Shown here piece by piece: positions 26,742-36,339 of a stretch of 64,000 nucleotides of DNA. A program made the translations under genes and the position numbers. Every line of letters starts with the position of its first letter. Positions within the stretch are counted from its first letter, which is position 1. The stretch covers positions 242,562-306,561 of the forward strand of contig NZ_FOLC01000003.1 in assembly GCF_900112135.1 (NCBI RefSeq), given 5' to 3'. The stretch comes from Collimonas sp. OK412. Lineage in GTDB: Bacteria > Pseudomonadota > Gammaproteobacteria > Burkholderiales > Burkholderiaceae_D. The notes beneath the pieces are model-generated. The model had not been told where the DNA came from and ran no database searches. It saw only the letters and a list, made by a program, of their open reading frames with translations.

Positions 26742-27062
26742 TTATTTTTGCTGCGAGTAATAAGCTGCGATGTCCGCCATGTCCTGCTCGGACAGGCTGG
26801 CCGCGATGCCGCGCATGGTTGGCATCTTGCGTTCGCCTTTTTTGTAGGCTGCCAGCGCATTCTCGATATATTTTGCCGACTGGCCGCCAAGCATGGGCAC
26901 TTGATAGACTTCCGGGAAGGTAGCTTTATAGCCGGGAATACCATGGCAGCCGATACACATCGATACCTTGTTTTCAGCTGCCTTAGCGTTGCCTACCACG
27001 TCCGCGGCTGCGGCCAGGTTGGCAAGACTCGCGAGCGCGAGAAGTGCAATTAGTTTTTTCAT
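26742..27062 (-). CDS. Small periplasmic class I cytochrome c (upstream copy)
   Basis: A 106-residue exported cytochrome with signal MKKLIALLALASLANLAAA, haem motif CIGCHG, the segment VPMLGGQSAKYIENALAAYKKGERKMPTM-like region, and DIAAYYSQQ at the end. The fold and length match cytochrome c553/c4 half-domains. It leads a two-gene unit with the next cytochrome. The Met before RGIAASLS is a plausible second haem ligand. Confidence 0.9.
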   Translation of the reverse strand: MKKLIALLALASLANLAAAADVVGNAKAAENKVSMCIGCHGIPGYKATFPEVYQVPMLGGQSAKYIENALAAYKKGERKMPTMRGIAASLSEQDMADIAAYYSQQK

Positions 27063-27491
27063 ATTAGCTGGGTAATTTGTAGCGAAACCGGTTTAAGGAA
27101 CCATGGAAAACCTGTTGCGGGTCCAGGCTGCGTGTCTCCCGCCGTCCCTGCACCGCTTATTACAGCTCATTTCAGTTTTCCTGGTGCCTTTTACTGCGAA
27201 CTTGCCGCGAATATTGCCTCAAATACTGCAGGAAATACAGCACGGGCCATAGATATAGTCTCTATGCCTTGCTGCATATACTGCGGCATTTATTGCCAAG
27301 GTAGCCCTGCCCGACGCTGACTGCCGTCGCCACCCTACGCCAAAACCGGCTAATTTTACCCCAAGAAACAAGCACAGTCCACGCCCGCCAATGCCAAAAT
27401 CGCAGCATTTGCGAGGCCGGGACAATCATTTTTCACCGCCTTGGCAGGCTTTTGCCGGCGCTATCGCTGCCGGCCGGGGACGGCGGCCGCC
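27063..27491. other. Long intergenic region with an imperfect palindrome
   Basis: 429 bp between the cytochrome pair (reading away) and the stop of the Gcr-family gene. The part 27180-27300 is AT-richer than its surroundings and holds a long inverted repeat (see 27213-27298). Short ORFs here look like nothing known. The remainder is featureless to me. Confidence 0.5.
27213..27298. repeat. Imperfect inverted repeat in the cytochrome-gcr gap
   Basis: Left arm 27214-27242 and right arm 27269-27297 match in inverted orientation at 20 of 29 positions, with shared blocks such as CAGCA/TGCTG; between them CATAGA and TCTATG form a perfect inner 6-bp stem around 7 nt. A cruciform or long RNA hairpin could form. 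No ORF or T-run explains it. Confidence 0.5.
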
Positions 27492-29690
27492 TCATCCATG
27501 GCGGCTGCCGGGCTGGCGTTGCCGCAGAGGCGACGCCTCCGACGGCGACACAGGCCCGGCGGGATTGCTGTCGACGATGTCAGCCGTGGCTGCATCAACC
27601 AGCGCTCCTGCGCCGGCTGGAGCCGCCGGCCGTTCGGGAAACAGGAAGGAACGCGGCGAGGCGCTGAACCGGCGCAATACCGCCCGGAACACCAGCCGCC
27701 GGATGCGCGCCGGCACGTCGCGCGCGCGCAAGGCCAATGTCAGCGCGCAGGCAAACGAGACGCCCACATTCAACACGCCGATGCTGGCGATGCCGGCAAC
27801 CGCCAGCCAGAATTGCGGCGCCGCTAAAACTTCCCAGCCCAGGCTGCTGGCGGCTGCGGTCAGCGTGCCGGTGGCCAGCGTCACATGGCGCACGTCCAGC
27901 GGCAAGCCGAAGAACTGGGCCAGCACCGGCGTCATCCCCAGCAGCAGGCCAAGCGAAACGTTGCCGGCAATCTGCGCCACGTTGCGGTCCAGCCAGGCGG
28001 CCCAGCGCTCGGCCCGCATCGCCCCCAGCACGAATACCAGGCGCCGCTGATGGGTCAGCGCTTCGCGCAGGCGGCGCAGCGCAAACCAGTTGTCGGCAAA
28101 ACCCGAGGCCAGGCTCGACAGCCACAGCAAGATCCCGGTGAAAGCGGCAAACAAGGGAGTCGGTCCGATCACCGACAGGCTGTGCAAGCTGGCGCTGGCG
28201 TGCTCGGCCGTCATCATCGGCGCGTCGGTAGCCAGCAGGATGGCGCCGGAGATCAGCAGCATCACCGGCACCACGCCCATCAGGTTGCCGAACACCGCGG
28301 CAGCTTGCGAACGCAAGAGCAAGGCGATTTCGCTCAGCAGCGCGCGCAAGCCCTCTACCGTATCCAGCTGCCCCATCTTGGAGGCCAGCACCGGCGCCGT
28401 GACTGCCGGCTGCTTGGTCGCCAGCACACCGCCGACGGCGGAAATCGCCATGAAGCTGACGGCATAATTCAGGGATGCAAACAGCCCCTCGAAGAAGCGC
28501 GCCGCGCCGACCGCCGACACCAGGGATTTGCCCAGCACGGTAAACGCCGTGATGACGCCGCCGCGCCCGGCCGCCTTCAGCATGGCCCGGTATTCCTTGC
28601 TGTCGCGGGCGATGTAGTGCTCACCGTGGTCGGCGTTGCGCTCGACCATCTTGCGCGCCAACAGAGAGAAGCTGCGCTGTATCAGCCCGCGCACCGAAGA
28701 GCGCTGGTGATGGGCGGCGATCAGGTCTCCCAGCAGGGCCTGGACCTGCCCTGCTCCCGGCTCGGTGTCCTGGCCGAAAATCGCGGAGCGCAGGTCGGTC
28801 AGCAGCGCCATCCGTGTCAGCTGGGCGCGCATGCGTTCGACCCGGTAGACCAGGCTGACCGACACGCCGTGCTCGTCCAGGTGGGCGTAGATCCTGTCGG
28901 TCTGCGCCTGGCAGACCGCAATCAGCATGCGCACGCTGCGCAAGGCGGCTTCATCCCGCGGGCTGACATACAGGTAGGTTTCCAGCTCGCGCCGCAACAC
29001 CATGAACGGGGTTGCCTGCAAAGGCATCTTCGGGTCCAGCTTCTGGCGGAAGGCTTTGCTGATGCCGTCGGCCAGCACGGTCGCCGCCAGGTAGATCAGG
29101 GCCTCGTCGATCTGCTGCTGGTAACTGTGGGCGATGCCGTCGTCGGCGATCAGTTTCCAGATCTGCGCCACGCTTTGCCTGTCCAGCGCCAGCAGCCAGT
29201 CGGCATCTTCCGGGGTTGGAAACAAGGCGGTAAACAAAGCGGACAGATCGGCCTCGAACGGCGGTTTCGGCAGCACCAGCTTCACCGCGTGTTCGGTCAG
29301 TTCGCTGAAGAACGCCGGTTCATGCGGCAAGCCTGTGGCGCAAAACAGTTCGGGCCCGGCTGCCTCGCGCAAGGTTTTCTGCAGCGTGGCTTGCACCACC
29401 CGCCGCACGTCGCGGTTGCTGTCCAGCCATTCCAGCAGGAAATGCAGGCGCTGCTGCTTGGCCCGCAGCCTGGCGTCGTCGTCGAGCATGGAGACTTTGG
29501 GGACGTGGCGCAGCCACTGGACGATATCGATGATCCAGTTGGCGCGTTCTTGCCAGGAATAAAACGGATTGGCGCGGCGCATCAAGGCGTCGGCTTGGGT
29601 GGCGTAGTGCCGGCTATCAGCCTCCAGGTGCCGCTCGCCGTGTCGAAACCGGCGCCACATCACCCGCAGGCGGAGAAACAGAATTTTCAT
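27492..29690 (-). CDS. Gcr-family membrane protein annotated as 'site-specific recombinase'
   Basis: A 732-residue protein of the family named after gonococcal gcr (crossover recombinase). The first 330 or so residues look soluble and helical (WQERANWIIDIVQWLRHVPKV); from about 370 onward there are at least six strongly hydrophobic segments, for example LASLNYAVSFMAISAVGGVL, LMGVVPVMLLISGAILL and FAAFTGILLWLSSLASGFADNW. I see neither a tyrosine-recombinase RHRY set nor a serine-recombinase motif, so the name is doubtful and an integral membrane role is more plausible. ATG 29690 has no strong ribosome site. It diverges from the moxR gene. Confidence 0.8.
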   Translation of the reverse strand: MKILFLRLRVMWRRFRHGERHLEADSRHYATQADALMRRANPFYSWQERANWIIDIVQWLRHVPKVSMLDDDARLRAKQQRLHFLLEWLDSNRDVRRVVQATLQKTLREAAGPELFCATGLPHEPAFFSELTEHAVKLVLPKPPFEADLSALFTALFPTPEDADWLLALDRQSVAQIWKLIADDGIAHSYQQQIDEALIYLAATVLADGISKAFRQKLDPKMPLQATPFMVLRRELETYLYVSPRDEAALRSVRMLIAVCQAQTDRIYAHLDEHGVSVSLVYRVERMRAQLTRMALLTDLRSAIFGQDTEPGAGQVQALLGDLIAAHHQRSSVRGLIQRSFSLLARKMVERNADHGEHYIARDSKEYRAMLKAAGRGGVITAFTVLGKSLVSAVGAARFFEGLFASLNYAVSFMAISAVGGVLATKQPAVTAPVLASKMGQLDTVEGLRALLSEIALLLRSQAAAVFGNLMGVVPVMLLISGAILLATDAPMMTAEHASASLHSLSVIGPTPLFAAFTGILLWLSSLASGFADNWFALRRLREALTHQRRLVFVLGAMRAERWAAWLDRNVAQIAGNVSLGLLLGMTPVLAQFFGLPLDVRHVTLATGTLTAAASSLGWEVLAAPQFWLAVAGIASIGVLNVGVSFACALTLALRARDVPARIRRLVFRAVLRRFSASPRSFLFPERPAAPAGAGALVDAATADIVDSNPAGPVSPSEASPLRQRQPGSRHG

Positions 29691-29824
29691 TGGCTATTCT
29701 TATAACAGTGAGGAAATGCTTGCCTTGTAAGGACAATGCGTTTTTGAGCGCGGGCCAGCCAATCGGCCATCTCGTTTATACTCGGCTTTGTTTACTTCCT
29801 TGATGCTTCCTCATCACTAACGAC

Positions 29825-30679
29825 ATGCGACCCGAGACACGTTTTGAAAGTTCCCCCAGCTACGTCGCCACCGACGACTTGAAACTGGCAGTCAATGCAG
29901 CCCTGACGCTGCAGAGGCCGCTGCTGATCAAGGGCGAGCCAGGCACCGGCAAAACCATGCTGGCGGAGGAAGTGGCCGCCGCCCTCGACATGCCCTTGCT
30001 GCAATGGCATATCAAGTCGACCACAAAAGCCCAGCAAGGTTTGTACGAATACGACGCCGTATCGCGCCTGCGCGATTCGCAGCTGGGAGACGCCAGGGTC
30101 AAGGACATCCACAACTACATTGTCAAAGGTGTCCTGTGGCAAGCGTTTAACGCGGATGAACAGGTAGTATTGCTGATCGATGAGATCGACAAAGCCGACA
30201 TTGAGTTCCCCAACGACTTGCTGCGCGAGCTGGACCGCATGGAATTTTACGTTTATGAAACACGTGAAATGGTGCGCGCCAGGCATCGGCCGCTGGTCAT
30301 CATCACCTCGAACAATGAAAAGGAATTGCCGGACGCCTTCCTGCGCCGCTGTTTCTTCCATTACATCAAGTTTCCGGACAAGGCGACCATGCAGGACATC
30401 GTCAATGTGCACTTCCCCAACCTGAAGAAAGACCTGCTGGCGCAAGCGCTGGAGACTTTCTACCAGGTGCGCGACGTCGCCGGCCTGAAAAAGAAACCCT
30501 CGACCTCGGAACTGCTGGACTGGCTCAAGCTGCTGCTGGCCGAAGACATCCCGCCGGAAGCCCTGCACAGCAGCGATGCCAAGGCGGTAGTGCCGCCGCT
30601 GCACGGCGCCCTGCTGAAAAACGAGCAAGATGTGCATCTGTTTGAACGCCTGGTGTTCATGGCCAGGAAAAACCGGTAA
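29825..30679 (+). CDS. MoxR-family AAA+ ATPase
   Basis: AAA+ chaperone-like ATPase of 284 residues. It has Walker A GEPGTGKTML (about 38-47), Walker B VVLLIDEIDKADIEFPNDLL, sensor 1 VIITSNNEKELPDAFLRRCFF with the Arg finger, and a short lid domain. MoxR proteins usually work with VWA-domain partners to mature or activate metal-dependent or membrane enzymes; the next gene, 5 nt downstream, encodes just such a protein. The target of the pair is not visible here. Confidence 0.93.
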   Translation: MRPETRFESSPSYVATDDLKLAVNAALTLQRPLLIKGEPGTGKTMLAEEVAAALDMPLLQWHIKSTTKAQQGLYEYDAVSRLRDSQLGDARVKDIHNYIVKGVLWQAFNADEQVVLLIDEIDKADIEFPNDLLRELDRMEFYVYETREMVRARHRPLVIITSNNEKELPDAFLRRCFFHYIKFPDKATMQDIVNVHFPNLKKDLLAQALETFYQVRDVAGLKKKPSTSELLDWLKLLLAEDIPPEALHSSDAKAVVPPLHGALLKNEQDVHLFERLVFMARKNR

Positions 30680-30684
30680 ATCCC

Positions 30685-31854
30685 GTGCTGATCGATTTTT
30701 TCTTCACCTTGAAAGACGCCAGGATCCCGGTGTCGATCAAGGAATTCCTGCTCCTGCTGGAAGCGCTGCAGCGCAAGGTCATTTCGCCTACGCTGGATAA
30801 TTTTTATTACCTGGCGCGCACCACGCTGGTCAAGGACGAAGCCCACTTCGACAAGTTCGACCAGGCTTTCGGCCGCTATTTCAAGGGCATCCAGACCGTC
30901 TTCGAGAAAAATGCCGAAATCCCGCTGGAATGGCTGATCCAGCGCATGAAACGCGAATTGTCGCCGGAACAGCAGGCGCAGCTGGAGAAATTCGACTACG
31001 ACAAGCTGATGGACCGCCTGCAGGAATTGCTGGAGGAACAGAAAGAACGGCACGAAGGCGGCAACAAGTGGATAGGCACCGGCGGCACTTCGCCGTTCGG
31101 CCACGGCGGCAGCAATCCGGAAGGCATCCGCATCGGCGGCAGCGGCGGCAACCGCACCGCGGTCAAGGTTTGGGATGCGCGCGCTTACCGCGACTATGAC
31201 GACGAACGCGAACTGGGCACGCGCAATATCAAGGTCGCCCTGCGCCGGCTGCGCAAGTTCGCGCGTGAAGGGATTGCCGAAGAACTGGCGCTGGACGACA
31301 CCATACGCGCCACCGCCAACAATGCCGGCTACCTCGACATCAAGATGCGGCCGGAGCGCAAGAACAACATCAAGGTGCTGATGCTGCTCGATGTCGGCGG
31401 CACCATGGACGACCACATCGCCCGCACCGAAGAACTGTTCTCCGCCGCCAAGACCGAGTTCAAGAACATGGAGTTCTTCTACTTTCACAACTGCGTCTAC
31501 GACTATGTATGGAAAAACAACCAGCGGCGCCATGCGGAACGCTTCCCGACCTGGGAGATCCTGCGCAAATACACGCCGGACACCAAGCTGATCTTCGTCG
31601 GCGACGCCACCATGAGCCCCTATGAAATCCTGCAGCCGGGCGGCTCGGTGGAATACAACAATGAAGAGGCCGGCGCCGAATGGCTGCAGCGCTTCACCAA
31701 GGCTTTCCCGAAGTTCATCTGGCTCAATCCTGAACCCGAGGGCCTGTGGCAATACCGGCAGTCGGTGGAAGTGATACGGCAGTTGATGAGCAACCGCATG
31801 TTTCCGGTGACCATGGACGGCCTGGAACGCGGCATGCGCCTGCTAAGCAAGTAG
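30685..31854 (+). CDS. VWA-domain (CoxE-like) protein paired with MoxR
   Basis: A 389-residue partner of the MoxR ATPase, starting with GTG at 30685. The first 140 residues are helical (SIKEFLLLLEALQRKV); a Gly-rich linker with GTGGTSPFGHGGSNPEGIR follows, and the C-terminal half is a VWA fold. The metal-site motif reads LLDVGGTMDD: compared with the usual DxSxS, the first Ser is Gly and the second is Thr, so metal binding may be weakened. No membrane helix. It ends at the palindromic element at 31863. Confidence 0.88.
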   Translation: MLIDFFFTLKDARIPVSIKEFLLLLEALQRKVISPTLDNFYYLARTTLVKDEAHFDKFDQAFGRYFKGIQTVFEKNAEIPLEWLIQRMKRELSPEQQAQLEKFDYDKLMDRLQELLEEQKERHEGGNKWIGTGGTSPFGHGGSNPEGIRIGGSGGNRTAVKVWDARAYRDYDDERELGTRNIKVALRRLRKFAREGIAEELALDDTIRATANNAGYLDIKMRPERKNNIKVLMLLDVGGTMDDHIARTEELFSAAKTEFKNMEFFYFHNCVYDYVWKNNQRRHAERFPTWEILRKYTPDTKLIFVGDATMSPYEILQPGGSVEYNNEEAGAEWLQRFTKAFPKFIWLNPEPEGLWQYRQSVEVIRQLMSNRMFPVTMDGLERGMRLLSK

Positions 31855-31862
31855 CACGGACT

Positions 31863-32030
31863 CTAGCAGCCTGTCGGACTCAGGATGATCGGCTGCAAAA
31901 ATAGCCGAGCGGTCCATATTTCACCAGCTTCTTGGTCAATAGCTTGGCTATTGACACTGCGAATCCGGCAAAATCTGTCCTCGCCCAGCTATTTTTTCGC
32001 TTCGATCCCCTAAGTCCGGCAGGCTGCTAG
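31863..32030. repeat. 168-bp full-length palindromic (MITE-like) element
   Basis: Terminal 18-mers CTAGCAGCCTGTCGGACT (31863-31880) and AGTCCGGCAGGCTGCTAG (32013-32030) are inverted with one mismatch. Inversion continues through the interior (AAAAATAGC at 31897-31905 against GCTATTTTT near 31989-31997) down to the centre, where GTCAATAGC (31935-31943) and GCTATTGAC (31947-31955) form a perfect 9-bp stem with TTG loop. There is no coding capacity. The right terminus contains the TAG stop of the minus-strand gene that follows. Confidence 0.85.
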
Positions 32031-32866
32031 CGCCGCAGCGACAGGAATTTTCCGAGCGCCAGCAATATCTGCGGCTGGCCCAGGTGCCGGTCCAGGAAAC
32101 CGTCGCACTCCACTTGCCGCGCCCGCACGTGGTCGTAGGTAAAACCCTGGTCGATCAGGAAAATCACCGCCACCCTGGTGTCGCGATACTGTTGCTTGAT
32201 GGTGATGCACACTTCATAGGGATCGAACCGTCCCAGCTGCGGATTGATCAGCACCACCGAGATATTCTGGCGCTGGTAAACCTCGGCCGCAGCCTCCGGG
32301 GTGCCGGCCCATTCCACCGGCACCACATGGTGCGCCATGGTAATTGCCAGGTCGTCGCGAAACGTCGACTGGTCATCGATCACCAGGATGCGGTCGCTCT
32401 GCGGCGGCTTGCTGCGCATGCGTTCGTATTCGAGCGGATCGGTCAGGTCCAGGTCCAGGCGCTCGCGCCGGCGGCGTTCGGCAACATTGCCGGCCAGCGC
32501 CACGTCGGCCGGGTTCTGCTTGGCCAGCATGATCTGGCGTCGTTCCATCAAGGTATCCAGGGCTTCGAACAGCTTCAGCCAGCGAATCGGCCGTTCGACC
32601 GCGGCAAACGGCAATTCCACGTGGGGAGCGCCGACCAGCAATACCGGCCGCAGGTTGTTCGGCTCCATGTCGGCCAGGGTAGCCAGGGCTTTCAGGTCGT
32701 CGGCGTTCACCAGGTACAGGTCCGGCTCCTGCAGGCTGTCGGCAGGCAAACGGCAATACTGTTTCTGGCGGTTTTGCTCGACTGAAAAAGTGGCGTCGAA
32801 AATATTGATTTCCCGGGCGGAAAACCCGATGAAACGGATGGCGAATGATGCATCATGATTTTTCAT
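32027..32866 (-). CDS. Protein with two degenerate receiver-like domains
   Basis: A 279-residue cytoplasmic protein that I do not recognise as a named family. The second half (about 165-279) follows the CheY plan: RILVIDDQSTFRDDLAITM, then VVLINPQLGRFDPYEV where Asn stands at the phospho-Asp position, then VAVIFLIDQ and CDGFLDRHL where the switch Thr and Lys are missing. The first half also resembles a receiver without active residues: DLYLVNADDLKAL, RPVLLVGA and AVERPIRWLKLFEALDTLM, like a KPI motif. So it is probably a phosphorylation-independent signalling scaffold. ATG 32866 has AGGGA 8 nt upstream. Its stop codon lies in the palindromic element. Confidence 0.75.
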   Translation of the reverse strand: MKNHDASFAIRFIGFSAREINIFDATFSVEQNRQKQYCRLPADSLQEPDLYLVNADDLKALATLADMEPNNLRPVLLVGAPHVELPFAAVERPIRWLKLFEALDTLMERRQIMLAKQNPADVALAGNVAERRRRERLDLDLTDPLEYERMRSKPPQSDRILVIDDQSTFRDDLAITMAHHVVPVEWAGTPEAAAEVYQRQNISVVLINPQLGRFDPYEVCITIKQQYRDTRVAVIFLIDQGFTYDHVRARQVECDGFLDRHLGQPQILLALGKFLSLRR

Positions 32867-33190
32867 TTTTATATATCCCTGCTGCGCGAACGCTGGCGAG
32901 GCCATCATAACAGCGGCCCTGTTCAACTTACACCCTGATTGACACACTGTGCAAAACAACAACATTCGATTGCCGGCTGTCAACAAAATCGCATCTGCAT
33001 CGCGGCCGCCTCCCGCGGATATTTGATTTCCCGCAGTTTCCGCGCGGTTTTCGCGCAGTTTCCAGTATGTTGCTTGCGCAAGCGAACGGCTTTTTCATTA
33101 GAATGCGCAGGGATAATAACGAGTAATCTCCGCTCCCATTGGAAATTAGTTGCAAATTAACAATAATTTACATTTACCCTACACCACTGA
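32867..33190. other. Divergent intergenic region upstream of parE
   Basis: 324 bp between the receiver-like gene and parE. It contains a direct repeat CGCAGTTTCC at 33032-33041 and 33054-33063 (22-bp period, two helix turns), a palindromic GCTTGCGCAAGC at 33072-33083, and possible -10 hexamers TAGAAT (33099-33104) and GATAAT (33112-33117) for parE. The last 60 bp are AT-rich. No gene. Confidence 0.5.
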
Positions 33191-35182
<1,992 letters not shown>

Positions 35183-35458
35183 ATCCGGCGCCATGGCGCA
35201 TGGCGATATGACAACGTTTTCACCATCGGCCATGCATGGCGGCGAAACGTATTATCATGGGCAGAGTTTCCAGGCTCCTGCCGCCTTGGTCCGGCTTGCC
35301 GGACGGCCGCCAGGCAGCCGACCTTCCCCGTTGTCCGCCGCAACAATAGCGCAGCCGCCCTGCTGCCCAGGGCTTTACCGCAGCTCATCGCCGAGCTTGC
35401 AAAGGATAGTGTTTTTAATGAAATGCCGTAACAGACCAAGCTTGGCCTCCGACAGCAG

Positions 35459-36325
35459 ATGAACCAGCTTCGCCGTCACCTGGGCCAACTCCTCGCCGCC
35501 ACTCTGCTGACGTTTGCACTGCTGACTACTGCCGGCAGTGCACGCGCGGATATTTTCGGCTATATCGACGCCGATGGCATGGGGCATTTCTCGACTGAAA
35601 AACTGGACAGCCGTTACCAGCTGTTCATGCGCGGCGACGGCTTTTTCGATTCATCACAGCTGGCGGCAGGCGGCGCCAAGCCGCTCAATCCCAAGCTGCG
35701 CGACAGCCCGCTGTTCCGCTACCTGTCGCAACATCCGAACCTGAAAAAATACGAACCGCTGGTAAACCAGGCAGCGCAGGAATTCGCGCTGGAGCCGGCG
35801 CTGCTGAAGGCGGTGATGGCAGCCGAGTCCGGCTTCAACCCGAGCGCGGTTTCGCCCAAAGGCGCGATCGGCCTGATGCAGATCATGCCCGCCACCGCCG
35901 AACGTTACGGCCTGACCGGCGACAGCAAGAAACCTGTCGAGAAAAAACTGACCGACCCGCGCACCAACATCCGCCTGGGCGCGCGCTACCTGCGCGACTT
36001 GCTGAAGCTCTACCCGGCACAGCAGGAGCTGGTGATTGCGTCCTACAATGCCGGTGAAGGCGCGGTGCAGAAATACAATAACAAGGTGCCGCCGTACGCC
36101 GAAACGCGCAATTACGTGCAGCTGGTGCGGCAGTTCTACCAGCTGTACCAGCCTGCCTTCGCGCAATCCGCCGGCAGCAATGACGGCGGTCCCAAATCCG
36201 GCTTGAACCGTATCCGCCTGGTGATTCCAGGCCGCAGCAACATGCCGGCCGCCATGACGCCGGACGCTGCGCCAATTCCGCCGGCTGCGGCAATACCCGC
36301 AACGGCAACGCCTCTTATCGAATAA
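35459..36325 (+). CDS. Exported lytic transglycosylase (SLT domain)
   Basis: Periplasmic enzyme that cleaves peptidoglycan glycan strands. A signal peptide (about 1-30) is followed by a short DUF4124-like beta segment ([19 protein letters not shown]), then a Slt domain with the catalytic Glu in [48 protein letters not shown] and [11 protein letters not shown]. The C-terminal 50 residues are Pro/Ala-rich and low in complexity. It is located between parE and parC in the same direction, 14 nt before parC, an arrangement that may keep cell-wall splitting and chromosome unlinking in step; that is inference. Confidence 0.92.
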   Translation: MNQLRRHLGQLLAATLLTFALLTTAGSARADIFGYIDADGMGHFSTEKLDSRYQLFMRGDGFFDSSQLAAGGAKPLNPKLRDSPLFRYLSQHPNLKKYEPLVNQAAQEFALEPALLKAVMAAESGFNPSAVSPKGAIGLMQIMPATAERYGLTGDSKKPVEKKLTDPRTNIRLGARYLRDLLKLYPAQQELVIASYNAGEGAVQKYNNKVPPYAETRNYVQLVRQFYQLYQPAFAQSAGSNDGGPKSGLNRIRLVIPGRSNMPAAMTPDAAPIPPAAAIPATATPLIE

Positions 36326-36339
36326 TTTACCGACTCCTC

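Noticed and set aside
27492..29690. DNA recombinase function for the Gcr-family protein
   Set aside because: No recombinase catalytic motif is visible and half of the protein is hydrophobic; the family name alone is not enough.
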